NCBI GenBank assembly: GCA_008694505.1
Contig: VZDJ01007747.1
Coordinates: 12,927,947 to 12,991,946 of the forward strand
Direction of reading: 5' to 3'
DNA length: 64,000 nucleotides
Source of the DNA: Cyanoderma ruficeps
Taxonomy: Eukaryota; Chordata; Aves; Passeriformes; Timaliidae
Shown: positions 36,238-49,320 of the stretch, one piece after another
Position numbering within the stretch: position 1 is the first letter of the stretch
Layout of the letters: each line of letters starts with the position of its first letter
The notes under the pieces: generated by a model
Told to the model about the DNA's origin: nothing
Seen by the model: the letters and a program-made list of their open reading frames with translations, nothing else
Databases searched by the model: none
Made by a program: the position numbers and the translations under genes

Positions 36238-39200
36238 TGGTCTGAACCTGTGCAAAGATAATTTATATTTTGTTTGATATGAAGTCCCATCTAATAAGAA
36301 AAGAAAAAAGCTGTCTAAAGAAACAAGAGTTCTGTGTTTGAAAAGCTGTGGTATTTCAAAGAGCATTAAAGGCACATGTAGATATTAATATCATTCCTTG
36401 GTATTATGTAGCTGAAGATCACTATATGAGTCTCTCATGTGTGCACTATTATTAATTCCAATATATGTTCAGTGTTGCTGCTTCATGTTTCTACTCAATT
36501 TATTTATACTATCTCTAGGAGATTTATTCCATTGAGTTTTCTGTGTTAACTTGCCTGCAGAAAATGTGCTGCTATGAGATATTCTTATTTCTAAATTTTA
36601 AGGTTTTCTGCAGTATTATTTTTAGATAACTTTTGCTGAAAATTCAGAACACTGAGTTTCAACAGTATTTTCTCTTTTTTTTTTTTTTGGCAGGTGTAGT
36701 TTCACAAAACTTGAAACAAATGCAATAAAAATACTTAATAAAAGTACACATGATTTTAAATTTTCTGAAAAATAATTTAAGAAAATATTAATGTAAGAAA
36801 TCATCAGGCCCATTTTTCCCAAAATGCAGGATGTACAGAGGGGTTTTTTTCCTTCTCTGTGTCGGAATGTACCTTAGGCAATGGTTAATTGTTTATTTTT
36901 TCTCTTCAGCATTACTTCTAATGAGTAGTGGCAATCATTACTTGCTGCTTTCCAAAGGGAACATAAAGTTCCGTCACTCTGAGGACATAGATTCAGTGTT
37001 TTCACTCTGAAACTGTATTGTTTCTATTTCACTTCTTGCAAAGGATATATGGCTTCATTGCTGATGCTTTCTTTGGTGTGCATCACAGCTCACACACCAC
37101 TTTTTTTATGTCTATGTTTATATATATTTAATATATTCCTAGCAGTAGTATTTTCCTCCCCTTCCCCTACCCCCACCTTTCTCTCCCTTTATAAAAAAAG
37201 GGATAATCTTAATATGCTGACAATCCTGGTTCTAACACCTTGTGTAAAATAATTTTTCTCTTAAGGATGTCAGTTTTGTGCATTGTTTTGACATCTCACT
37301 GTCTGATTTATAGCTGGTTGAAGATTTTAATTCCTTTTCTATGAAGCCTTTCATGCTATTTAATCTATTTTATATATTTTCTTTTTCTTTTGGACATATT
37401 TGCTAGTCTTTAAACAATAGGGTAATTGGTTCTATTCCTTTTTAGATTTTATGTGCCCCTAGTTGCAGTAAACTAAAAACAACTAAACAACTTTTAACAT
37501 GTTCACTGCTCTTTCAAAGATGCTCCTTTTGGAGTTAGTTGAGCTCATAATGGTAGGACTCACCTTGCTTGCAGAAATGTTCCCTGATGTAGCAGACCAT
37601 GAACAGCGCAGATGGTGGAATGAGGGGAGCAGAGAGTAATCTCAGGAGACACTAGAGATGTCCGTAAAGTGCAATGCGCTGCTGTGAAGAAATCCCAGAG
37701 CTCTGAATTAGATGGTTTTGGATCTGGAAACATAATGTCATGTGTAAGGTAATTGAGAACCCAGGCTTGGCAATACTGGATATCCTGTGGATATATTAGT
37801 TCTCTTGGCACTAATTCAGTCATCATTAGCACAGCAGTGCTATGAAACATCTGTTCTTAATTTCCTATCCCTTTCTAATCTGTGGGATTAATGCTGTATG
37901 CTTGAAGAACTTCCGAGCAGGCTATATTGCACATTAATTGGGAGGGTAATCTAGATTTGTGCAAGTGGGTGTGTTTTTTAAGAGTTCAAATGATACTTAT
38001 GGGAAACGCATTTTCCTCCATGAAAAACTGCCAACTATAGCTGACATGCCACTGTCCCACTGCAGTACCTTCTTGAAGCTGCTGGACAAGCCAAAAGCCA
38101 AACCTTCACCTGCAGGAGTCGTTCTTTGAATTGTTGGAGCTTGGCACAGCATCCAAGATTGCCATCCAAAGTTTCCTTCTAGGTGCTAGTCATGCCGACT
38201 TAACCACGCTTATTCAAACAAACTTCTGTTTTTGTTTGCTTTTACAAAATCACCATTACTAAATTCCCGGAGCTGGAGAGCAGCTGGTAACACTGCTGTA
38301 GAGTAGAGTGCAATGGAGTAATTGCAAATGGATTGCCCAAATTATTCTCTACTTCTTTCCACAAGCTGAGGAATCAGTTGCAGTGTCTCTAAATGTAAAT
38401 GATTATTAGTTAAGCATCTGCCAGATGATTTGTGTAAGTAAGTATGTTTTAGCCTGTGGCTCTGCAGAAAATATACTACACCCTTTTCTCATACAATTAA
38501 ATAAGCCAATAATGTGAATTTGCGTTCAAATATTTTCAAAACAATAGGGTAACCATTTGTATGAGCATGAAATGACATTTTGACTATATTTGGTAATATT
38601 TTGACTAGAATTTATTTTTAGTGAACATGGATAAGAGTTAGGTACCAGAAATAAGATGAAGTAACCATTCTTTTCACTATACTTATAGTTAATGATTTCT
38701 GTATGTATATTTTCTGAAACAATAATTTTCAGAATTGAAAAGTGAAGTGTCTTCATTGTGTGCTAGAGGAAGGCCTATCCTATAAACTCTTTCTTCAGTT
38801 GCTTTCTTTGAGATCATCCATCTGCTTCATACAGAAGGTGTCAGAAACAATTACTATGCTGCAGCAAAATGTTTCCTTTACTACTCCAGATTTATATTTG
38901 TTACAGCTAATCATAAAAAGAAATGTGCAGGAGGTAAATCAAATAAAGAGGGATTCAGAGGAAATAAGTATTTTAAATTGTGGGATAATATTGTGAAGAT
39001 GACATTTAGGTTGGATGTGTTTGTGGGTGCCCAAGTATTGTAAACCATTACAATTCATAAACACAATAACCGGACAGGTTATAAAAGCATAGCAATATTT
39101 TTCCTTCATGATTGTAGTGACATGAGAAAAACACTTCATGTTCACTATCAAAGTCTATAGTGTCATCCACCATTACTTTTATAAAACATGTTTCTGTGCA

Positions 39201-39714
39201 GAGCAAAGGAATGTAATTTAGTTTATGTTCTGTCTTACACTGTGGGTTTTTTTTAGTTTATGAAGAAATAGAGCTTCTTAAGTCATAGGTAAGCAAAAGA
39301 AATTACATATCTTAACAGATCCTCAGCCTCAGATTCAGTGGCACAAATGCTGCCATTTGTAGAGTATTGTCCTTTGGCTCTATTGCTGACTGAAGGGGCA
39401 AAAGCCAGAATTTTCTGGATGCTGTTATGTCACAGGTATAGAACAAACCAAAGGGAGAATTTTACTTTATATACTTTTATCCCCCTCATATGTTCACCTT
39501 TTAAAACACAAACCAGATGAAAATGTACTATGAACATTAGTCTCTGAAATTTTGGCTGTTTGTACCAATCAAAGTAGCAGATTATAATGATACTTTTAAA
39601 AATGAGTTTATCTAACTGTCTGCTTTGATTAAATAGGATGACTGTTGCTGACCAATAGCTTAGTAACAAAAGCTGTGTTCTTGGTAACAACAACTTCCCA
39701 TATTGCATTAACTA

Positions 39715-39750
39715 TACACATATATATATACACATATATATATATTTATA
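39715..39750. repeat. AT-rich compound microsatellite
   Basis: Two (AT)n blocks are separated by CACAT, within a TA-rich stretch. Confidence 0.9.
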
Positions 39751-41626
39751 TTTCATTCTAGCACTTTGGCATTGCTCCAAATTATATTTAATACAGGAAA
39801 CTGTGAAGCTGAGTTGGTTTATATGATACATGGGAAAATGATGCCATTTTCTAACAATGTTCAGTACTTCAAACTGGTTGGGTAAAACTCTCTATGTCAT
39901 CAAAGTTTTGTTTCTCAGAATATTACTTTTCCTTAGTGATATGTTTGCTTGCCCCTTCTGTCTTCCTGCTTCTCTTTCCATCTTTGTTGAGTTGATATCT
40001 AAAACCAACTTGTCGTTTCTGATAGGATAAATCATCATAGGATTTTTAAAGGTAGTCTCCCTCTCAGGATGATTCCTTTAGAAATAGTCATATTTTAAAC
40101 TTTTTTATTTTTTTAATGTAACCTCAAGTAAATCATCATGATCTAATAGATCTAATAGAAGTAGATGACTAACTGACAGGTGGAAAAGATCAATCTGACC
40201 AGCAGTCAGTGGTTCTCAAATATTTTAAGCATGGCTTCTGCATCTGTTTGGTCAAGTTCCAGATCTGCTTCAGTAAATTCGGAAGAAATCAGTTGTATCC
40301 TTACTTATCTGTCTCAGAAGTATTTTGGAGCTCTCTGCTGAAGTAGTACACACTGAACTTTAAGGTTGTTTTTTTCTTAGTGTCTTTATTCACCTCTTCA
40401 ATCATTTGGTCTTCCTAAGATGTCTAGAGATCTATTCTGAGACTCCATTTTCAAGATGGATGTTGTTAGCTGGGAAATACATCAATTGTACATTTAAGAG
40501 ACAGCTAAATAGCATCCTTAGTTCAGCCTATATGCACAAAAGTCCAGGGATTCCTAGCATGGTTGAAATTCAGGTGTAGTATCCTTTCTCTTTCCCTTGA
40601 TGCCTATATTAATTCCTGAACAACTTCTATCATGACAATGTAAGCATTTCAAGATGCTGTTAGGTTTCCATTATTGCTGTCTCTAAGGGAAGGAAGGCAC
40701 GCTTTGAGTCTTTGTGGGTTTCATGAAAATGAGCAATTACAAAAGGCTGCATCAAAATTACCTTGGCAGATGTCAACACCCGCATTGTTGATACATTAAA
40801 AAGCCTTTTCTAAGTGGGATGCAATTATCCAGTAGTCAAGGAAGACATTTTTTTTCACGTTAAGTAAATGATTTAAAACTTGAAAAGCTTGCCTATGTGG
40901 CTACATGGATATCTTGCCATTACTTCTTAGACAGATCTCTGATGCAAAATTCTGCATGAAGTTTTATTTTGCAAAAGTTCATTATGGAATTTTTATTAGT
41001 ATTAAAGAAAAGGTAAAAGATAGGCATTCTGTCACCCTGTCAATAATATTTAGAAATACAGTGGAGAGAACATATAGAAGAACAAACCTTTATAACATGG
41101 GTATTTATTTTGATGGAACATGCATTAAAGACAATTTTGGAAGATAGATTCAGAATTCTTCCGTCTTGTTTGGTGCCTCCCATTTATCTCAAGAAAGAAA
41201 ATCCCTTTTTTCCCAGTTAGAGATGCATTAACTTAAAATCCTTTGAAGTTGAGCTTCATAGAACAAAGTATGAAAAATTGTACATTCATCCTAATACATC
41301 CAGGCCGATTTTGTCCATAAATCATGATTAGAAATCTCGCAGGACTTGAGGTTTGCTTAGGCTAACAATATATCTTGATTCTTCTATGATGAGATCATTT
41401 TATGACTTTTCACACCCTTGACTGGCACTCTACCTATGTAAAATATCAAAGCTGGAAAGCTGATCTTTTTTTTAATCCAGGCTTTAAGAATTATTATTTT
41501 TAATATGTATATGATTTACTTAAATCATGCATGTTGACCATTATTAACATTACCACAGGGGTATAAGGTCAAATTTTTTTGACATTGTTCATTTTTATAA
41601 ACAGTGCAGTCAGTGAGTGTAATCTG

Positions 41627-41660
41627 TTCTTAGCCTATTTTTGCTCTTAGCCTATTTTGG
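41627..41660 (+). repeat. 17-bp imperfect tandem duplication
   Basis: Two adjacent copies of a 17-mer containing TCTTAGCCTATTTT (41627-41643 and 41644-41660) differ at two positions. Confidence 0.9.
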
Positions 41661-42879
41661 TCACAGTGATGTAAAATGATCATTGTAGCTGTAACATAAT
41701 TTCAGCTACTGGAGATATCTCTTGCACAGATCAGCGCACAGTTTGTCACAAATCTTTTGGTGCCAAGATGGGAACAGACATGGGTCATGAGTCAGGTGAA
41801 TTGGCAAGCCTGTGTGGAATCCCACTCAGCATTTGTCTGCAGTGCAAGTAGCTTCCTCTCATGAACAGGAACATCAATTAATTAGATACTCTATCAGAAA
41901 ATCTCCCCCCAAATGTTATTTCCGGATGTCTTAATATCCCAATGTCATCATGTCAGAAGCCATGGCAACAACACCACTAGACATATGGGAGGCTTATCGG
42001 TGGTGTTCAGTGAAATTTAGGAGCTTTCAAGGAGCTGACTAAAAATAATTGCTTGTAGTCTAAACACTTACTTAAAATGCTGTGTTTGATGTCTGCCATG
42101 ATAAAGGGACAGACTGCATATGTTGTTTCTGGCCAGTATATGTATGAACTAGATGTGGATTAGAGATGAGCAGCAAGTAAGTACAAAATACTGTTATTCT
42201 TTGATTTCAGAGGTGAGGATTCTTTTTGAAAAGAGAATGCTTGTCTGTGTTTGTCTTTCAAAGCATTTGTATCTTATGGACGAAAACATTTTTACACTCA
42301 AATTTGGCTGTTAGGGTTATGTGGCTATATTATAATTATGGTTAGAAAATACAGTGTGAATTACTTAGTGCTACTTTAGTCAGTAGTTTTCAAAAGACAA
42401 TTTTGAGGATATAAAATGAAAGAAATCAGACAGATCAAATTAGACTGATCTTCTAATTTTAGATTCAATCAACTGCAGTCAGAGATAGAGGTGAACAAAT
42501 GTCTTTGATGTCTAAAGTAAGATTAAATTGATGTGCACACATTATATTCAGCATTGAAAAGTCCCTGAAAAACTCAAAGAAAATTATCAGAATCAATTAA
42601 AAAAGTACAAATTTAGTAGAACCTGAAGTGAGTCAATGAGAAGGGGAAATTTGCTTATTGCAGGTTTTGAAGGTGTTGACAAATGTCTGTAAAAGTGGTC
42701 TTGCTGAAAAAGCATGCTGAACTTCTAAGCTTCTAGAAATATCCCTCACCAAAAACTTTTAAGGAACTTAGGCAGCGATTTCAGGAGTTTCCCCACATAG
42801 GTTAATCATCATTTAAACTGACTAGTCAAGTAGTTTTAAAAAGGTGATAGGAATATCCATTTCTGGAAAGGAAGGAGAT

Positions 42880-43420
42880 CACAGTAAAGTTTTGCAAGGG
42901 GTCAGTATTGGAACCTGTGCTGTTCAAAACAGTCACAGTGACCTCGGAAAGGAAGATGAGCAGTGAAACGGGAATATCTGCTAATGATACAAAATTATTC
43001 AAGCAGTGACGGTGCGAGAACGCAATAATTAAGAACACTATGAAGATGAGTGACTGGGTAACAAAATGACATATTAAGATCAATTTGAGGTAAGTAGAAA
43101 GTGATGTTCTTGGAAAAAAACTACCGTAATATAAGATAAAAAGTGATGAACTTTGAGGTGCCTATTGCCACTCAAGATTGAGATCTTGTGGTAATACTAG
43201 AAAGCCTCATGGTAATATTAGTTTTATACTCAATAGGAGTAAAAAATGCATACAAAATTAATTATTGAAAAATAAATAGAAAAATAAATGAAAGATCCTC
43301 ATTGTCATCCTGCCCATATGATGAGTATTGCAGTTTATAATGGTCTCCACTTCTCAGGTTATCATAATCAAGCATCATGAAATACAGATTATGAAAAATC
43401 ATATACATGGAGCAAAAATT
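42880..43420 (+). mobile_element. Degenerate CR1-type LINE reverse-transcriptase fragment
   Basis: This is a sense fragment of a CR1-family LINE from the reverse-transcriptase domain. 'CAAGGGGTCAGTATTGG' followed by 'CCTGTGCTGTTCAAA' corresponds to the QGS-LGPVLFN block, with a frameshift between its halves. 'GGAAGATGAGCAGTGAA' precedes the catalytic motif: 42977-42988 reads SAND where the family has [FY]ADD, so one catalytic aspartate is lost, and the downstream TKLF is kept. 'CTATTGCCACTCAAGA' (about 43163) and 'GAGTATTGCAGTTTATAATG' (about 43323) match later RT and 3' blocks. Stops and frameshifts throughout make it non-functional. The divergence resembles the element at 10525-11530. Edges are approximate. 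Confidence 0.8.
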
Positions 43421-43989
43421 CTGACATGCACTCCACCAATATCACAAGCAATGTATCCTCTGCCTCACTACATTGATCAAATTCCTCTCAACTCTTCTAA
43501 TACTCTAAGATATAATGCAGTATAAACAGTGACTTATTTCTACATGGCAGTATGGCGTGTAGATATACATGGCAGTATAACTGTTGGTAGATTCAATTTC
43601 TTCCTTGCAGTTATGAAGAGCTTTGGCATAGCTCCTGTGTTAAAGGATTTGATTCTGCCTTTCAATCAGGTGTTGAACATATTTGCTTTCTTTGACCAAG
43701 ACCCCCTATTGTTCACAAAATTGCAACATTTATTTTTTGGGCAAAGAGCAGATATCTTTAATTAACTTATATTAATTACACACTGGCTCCTCTAGGAAGT
43801 TTAGCATCTGTGTTCATCCTTTCTGTTTCACTACAGATAAGAGTGAAGCAATAGAGTCTTTCCCTGTGTCTATAGAGTTGAAATGGATTGAAATCTCATC
43901 TAAATTTTGGCTACATGATAACCAAATCAGCTTATTAAATATTATTGTGTTTGCAGTAGTTGTACAGACAACAGATATTCTGAACGATG
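43421..43989. other. Unique AT-rich non-coding sequence
   Basis: No gene. A 13-bp direct repeat (TACATGGCAGTAT at 43541 and 43566) is present; the rest is featureless. Confidence 0.5.
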
Positions 43990-44376
43990 TCTCAGCAAGT
44001 AGTTGAACAGAGCTATCAGGAGCAGAAGCAAGGTGAACAACCACCTGAGAGCTTCACAGAAAGCAGAGTGGCCCCAAGGGGAGGGAAGGATTAAACACAG
44101 CCCTGTGCAGGATTCATGTGGCTCTGATGCCCTGCATCACTCACTGGTCACAGCAGGGCAGGGACAGATGTCTGTGAAAACGGAGCCCAGCAGGTCCAGG
44201 CTTGGGTTTTTTGTCCTTTCAGTTTTAAATGGGGAAACAGAACCTGACAAGTTAGGGAACACACTGAATTTCCTGCTCTGGTTCAGCAGCACAGTTCGTG
44301 GCTCAGAGCACCCTACTTGCTTTTCACTGGCCAGATGCATGTGTAAATCTGCTTGCTCTTCAAGCAAACAGTAATT
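43990..44376. other. GC-raised block, unidentified
   Basis: Base composition is clearly less AT-rich than the surroundings. Overlapping open frames occur on plus (44003-44374, 123 codons) and minus (44137-44427, 96 codons). Few CpGs are present. Neither frame has a recognised domain. Possibilities are a degraded LTR or retroposed piece, or a non-coding exon. Confidence 0.3.
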
Positions 44377-44433
44377 AAAAAAACCCCAAAAACCAAAAAA
44401 CAAAACAAAAACCCGCCAAAAACCCACCCCAAC
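44377..44433 (+). repeat. 57-nt A/C tract
   Basis: Every base is A or C except G at 44415. Runs of A4-A7 alternate with C2-C4. It is low complexity and is the strand-reversed counterpart in style of the G/T tract at 14662-14799. Confidence 0.93.
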
Positions 44434-46171
44434 TTATTTCTAATGACTTGTATTTTCACCCATCTAGGGATAGCATATACTAGCATGCATTCTCAACTAC
44501 TTTTTAATTCTGTAGGGAGAGAATAGGAGTTCTAAAGCAGGAAATGTATCCATAATATAAAGAAGTAAAACTTCACAGGAATTTTGCAATTACTTCCATT
44601 GTAAGGATTCAAGGCTTCCAAATTAAACTTAATTTACCCTTACAAGTATTCTAATTATTTTAAAATCAGAAGTGTGAGATTAAAGTCACCACACAGTCTT
44701 AATTTGGTCCAGAAGTAATACCTGGTGAGAAAAAAATTATCTATGTAATAAAAAAATATGCCATTAAAAACCAGCTAAATCTAATCTGGAGTTTCAAACT
44801 TTAAAATGTATTTTTCATAACCATATGGTTACTGCCTCATGTCACTATAAAGCTGAGATAAGGTTATTGCATGTAGTATCTTAATATATATTTTATCTGG
44901 GAGTTATATGCATAATTCATGTTTATTAAAATAGTTTATTAATATGACCAAGGTGAGTCAGTTGACCCTGAAAATCAGCATTTTAGGCTTTTTAACTGAA
45001 GCTAATAGGACAGTTCATCTAGTGCTCTTAATGCAGGTAGTGTTACATAGATCAGAGTTAGTACATCAAGTATGCACTGGGATTTCCTCTCTCCCTCTTC
45101 GTGTCACAGTCTGTCTTTCTCTAGAATTGCAGACCTGGTGCAGATAGTAAAGCTGAGACTGGAAAAGGAAGCCTTCCATGGCAAGACAGAACTTACTGTT
45201 GAGAAATATGATCGGTTTCTGTAATTTTCAATATTTATATTTTTTACTTGCAAATAAAGTAAAAATAAATTGGAAAAATTCCTGATTTTTCCTTGAAGTT
45301 GAGAGATTTCCATTGAAAGTCTATTGATATGGATAAGACACATTTTACATTATATTAAAAGAACAAGATTACATATTCTTGGGTGTAGTTCTGTAGATCT
45401 GTAACCAGATTCTTTGTCTATGGGTGAAAGAAAACTTACGGAGCAAAAAATTAGGCCAGGAAGTCACAAAATAGATACTCATTAAATGAATATTCAGTGT
45501 TCCTCCCATATGAACCAGTGCAGCTTATTCAGTGTGAGAGCACATTTTGAGACAGATGAAGAAGCTCTGAAAAACCTGTCATCATCCACCTTAGGCCAAC
45601 TCACAGAGAAGATTCTCCTTTCCATTAAAACTTCTTGTTTCTTACTTGCTCTTTTGTTTCTGAACTTTGGAGGGCATCCTAGAGTTCAGAGTTGATATTA
45701 ATCTAATCTTGGCATTATTATGAGGATAGAATATTTGACTGCTCTCATTCATAATTAATGACAAAGGTGTCCAAGAGGGCACTATGCTTAATTAATGATT
45801 CCTGTACTTTGAAGGCAAAGAAACTGCCTTTGAAAGGAAATCAAAACTTCTAAAACCTGCTGTTGATAAGCCAATAAGAATAGCTAGAAAATTGTTAAAT
45901 GCTGGATGCACAGCTAAGTGGGGAATGTTACGGATAGGCTCTGGCTTGTGGCATCCACTGACTGACCAGATCTGACACTGGCATTGCCCCTGACTCCATG
46001 CTGTAGATGCCTTTGTGAGGCTGCTCAGCTACCCTTTTCCCTTTTCCCATATGAATCCAGACTTGCAGTCTCTGGAATCCCAATAATAAACGCCATTGGA
46101 AGAGTGGAAAACTTAACTGACGTTATAAAAAATAAGAAGGATGTTCACATGTTGGACTCCAGAGGGGAGGT
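44434..46171. other. Unique sequence with a possible LTR remnant at its right end
   Basis: Most of it is unique AT-rich DNA with short open frames. From about 45905 to 46165 composition is less AT-rich, and an AATAAA followed by CGCC occurs at 46085-46094, a word seen near poly-A signals of some avian retroviral LTRs. No TG/CA ends or duplications were found, so this is not called as an LTR. Confidence 0.4.
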
Positions 46172-46613
46172 GTGAGGATGAGGACTGGAGCACATGTCCA
46201 ATGCAAACAGGCTGAGAGAGTTGGGCCTGTTCACCTTGGAAAAGAGATAACGCCAGACAGAACTTATTGCTATAAGGTGTCCTGTACGTGAGGAAGGCCA
46301 GCAAGAGAGATGGAGTTGGACTTTAGACAAGAGTGAGCAGGGATAGGTCAAGGGGGAATGGCTTTAAAATGGAGGTTTAGAATAGATGTTAGACAGAGAT
46401 TCTTTCGTGTAGGGCTGTGAACCACTGGAACAGATTCCCTGTAGAAATTGTGGATGCCGCAGTCTTGGGAGTGTTCAAGGCTGGGTTGGATGGGGCTTTG
46501 AGCAACCTGGTCTAGTGAATGGCATTCCTAGGAATGTCTGGTCTAGTTGGAAATAGCTGATATTTAAGGTGTCTTCTAACCCATAAGCCATTCTGTGGTT
46601 CTATGATTCCATG
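46172..46613 (+). mobile_element. CR1 LINE 3' fragment, about 440 bp
   Basis: This is the longest of the younger CR1 copies. It runs in order through 'TGAGGATGAGGACTGGAGCA', 'GGCTGAGAGAGTTGGGCCTG', 'AAGGGGGAATGGCTTTAAAA', 'ATGGAGGTTTAGAATAGATG', 'GTGAACCACTGGAACAGATT', 'GGTTGGATGGGGCTTTGAGC' and 'AACCTGGTCTAGTGAATGGC' to a tail 'ATTCTGTGGTTCTATGATTC'. These are the end of the CR1 second frame and its 3' region. It is 5'-truncated, and no intact frame remains. Minus-strand frames at 46113-46351 are its antisense. Confidence 0.93.
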
Positions 46614-49282
46614 AAAATGAGCAACAAGATCCCATTGTTATCCCAGCTGGTGAAGGATTCACCTGCTCATGAAATAATAAAATCCAGAAAAGATAACGGA
46701 GAAGGTGATTAGGATTAGTTACCAGTAACTATATAAAGTAAAAAGAAGACATATTTGATCTACCCTAATAGCTCGTGCTTTCTCAGCTAGTTTGGTTATT
46801 TTCCAGATACTTTACAATGCAGTGAGGCCAATAAAGCCCTAGCAGAGTTGTACATATACCAAGACTTGACACTTTAGCATATATTGCTCATTGAAATAAG
46901 AGATACTGGCAAAAACAATTTTTTGCAAATGTAGTAAAAATCAGTAAGTGAGTTTTAGTGGTAGAGCTCTGGCAGTAAAATTAAATCAACTAAACACTTT
47001 AATGCCGACAAGTTTAGGTGCAGAGAATCCACCAGAAAAAATATATAGACAAGAAGTTAGGGTTTGGGGAAGAGGCAAGTGAATCAGAAAAGTAGTATAG
47101 GTTGTTGGAAATGGTTTTTATTGTGGGTTTGTTTTGTTTTTTTTCTTCACAGTAGCTCTTTCTTCTACTTAGAAAGTTATGTAGCACTGGAACTGATAGA
47201 AAAACGATATGTTTAAAAACTAGAACATAAAAAAGTGTCTACCATATGTGAAGTGATAAAGTTCACTTCAGAAGCTAAAAGAACTGGGGAATTAGCTTCT
47301 GAGCAGAATAGGAAACTTTGCTTTTGTGCCATGAATGAAGTAAAGGTTGGGAGCAAGGGGTTGGGAGGTTATAGATATAGCAGTCTTTTCTGTATGTCTG
47401 TTCTGTATAAATCTACCTTCTGAGATGACATTGTGCATTCATAATTCTTACCTGAAAAAGATGCTACTATTTAATGCTAAGCAGTAAATGACATTTTCAT
47501 CAAAATCAGCATTTCCACTTAAAAAAATCTTGAAATGAAAAGAAATGTAAACAGGGTGACCCTCAGTAATAAAATAAGGTCGGTCCTCTGTAATTTCTCC
47601 CAGGAATTAAATGTGTCCTAATTTTTTAATGTGAAGTAATTTTGCCTGGGACCCGCTCAAAATGAATCTCATGAATTTTCATGAGCCGCCATGCTCACAA
47701 ACTAGAAATGGGGAAAGGAGGCTGAGATGCTGTCAGAAAGGCAGCCATATGGCCCTGGAAAAAAAACTGAGTGATGAAAGAAGGTTGTGAAAAAAGTCTG
47801 AGATGGTATGTGAGGAGTATATGCATCCTGTACACTTCAGCTGTTCCAGGTCTAAAGAGTGATGAAAGGCATGTAACAGGTCAGCGTTGCATCATTGTGT
47901 AAGGTGGATATTAGCTGATGCAACTGAGTAACTCTTGACCTTTCTGCCCCGCAGATTCCTTTTCAGTCCTTCTGTCCATGTGAGATATGGCTGTTGCTCA
48001 CTGCTCTCAGTAATAAGGATAGGGCAGGCAATCAAGATTTGCAGGCTGAAAAACTCATTTGTTTTCCTCTCAAAAAGATACTTTTATCTTTTCCAATCCA
48101 GAAAACCTGTACACAGCATTTGTTATAGTGGTTTTCTCTTTCATAGCTCTCCAGGAACAGCAAATAAGATAACATGAGATCATCAGGCCACTTGCTGCCT
48201 GGAAAAAATGAATCTTTGTAGAAGAAACCTACCAAAAATTCTCTTTATAGAGCCACTCCATAAAAAACATGTCATATGAATTGAACAAGAGTTCCCTGCA
48301 GGTAAGATAGCTCTGGATAATTGAGATCTGACACATACTGCATATCTCTAAAAATAATTTAATCACAGTCTGATCAAAGTTTCATAAATCAGATAGTGCT
48401 TTACAACTGCTTAAGGCTTATGACAGTTAATTATAATTTTGATTATACCTCCATGCTTTAGGCTTCTTTATATGTCAGAAGGATTGCTCCTCTTATTAGA
48501 AAAAAGTATACTCTAGTTTACTTTTATTTTGCTTTGATGAATTGCCCCTAGAGTACAAGTACCTTGTGCCTACTCATTTGGGGGCATATGTTCAGTAATG
48601 ACATGCTGTGAGTAATTTTTTTTTTTTAACTGTGCCACATCATTTATAGACTGATTATGTGTGCTTAGTCAAAATATACACAAATAAGACAGCTGTGCTC
48701 TACTCTTGTTTTACCAAACCTAGCAAGTATTTTATTTGCAATAAAGAAACTGAAGGGCCATCAAAGTTATATACAACCATCTGCTTCTGGAATTAGTTTC
48801 ATATAAGGGATTTAAGTTTTGGTGATGTTCTTCTGTGCAGGAAATTAAAAATATTTTTCTGCGTTTTTTTTTTTTTAAGTATGCAGTTGAGTATTAAATG
48901 TATTGTTAACAAGACGTAGCTTAGTCTCTTCTATGCTCATCTCTGCTTGTGAGCACTGCTCTTCTATATGACAAAGGCATACTAACAAGTTGAAAGTTTT
49001 GCATGAGAAATAAGTTGTTCCACTAGTGCTCTAGAAAAGTGCTGACTTCCTGGTTACATAATAAACTCACTGCTGAATATGGTACATAGCATGTGATAAC
49101 AATAGCACAAAACATAGTGTTGTTAGAGGCTGGTAGATGAGAGATCAGGTGTTAGTAAAAGCCAATGGAGCCAACTGTGATACCTGCTATATTGAAATAT
49201 AAGTGCTGTGATACCAGCTCCAACTTGTTAGACTAGCAGGAAAACTCATTAAAGCCCCGTATTTTAAAACATTTAGAACAGT

Positions 49283-49320
49283 CTTATGGGGGATAACCCA
49301 TAAGATGGGTTATCCCACAT
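49283..49320. repeat. Overlapping, mutually exclusive hairpins
   Basis: Arms 49286-49300 and 49306-49320 pair over 15 positions with one mismatch around a 5-base loop (TAAGA). A second perfect 8-bp hairpin (49283-49290 with 49297-49304, loop GGATAA) uses the left arm and loop of the first, so the two cannot form together. Confidence 0.92.

Larger units (their letters stand above)
36238..42879. other. Unique AT-rich non-coding sequence
   Basis: No supported gene over 6.6 kb. It includes a T15-type run followed by GGCAGG near 36674-36694 (a splice-acceptor mimic), a minus-strand 96-codon frame at 37560-37850 ending at a donor-like GTGAGT, an AT microsatellite at 39715-39750 and a 17-bp tandem duplication at 41627-41660. 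Confidence 0.55.

Noticed and set aside
40206..40230. CAGTGGTTCTCAAA word like a hAT-Charlie terminal inverted repeat
   Set aside because: No matching opposite terminus or 8-bp target duplication was seen downstream. A 14-base match alone is not enough.
45815..45840. Apparent inverted repeat CTTTGAAGGCAAAG...GCCTTTGAAAG
   Set aside because: On checking, the arms are largely direct-sense similar rather than reverse complementary; only a 4-bp stem holds.
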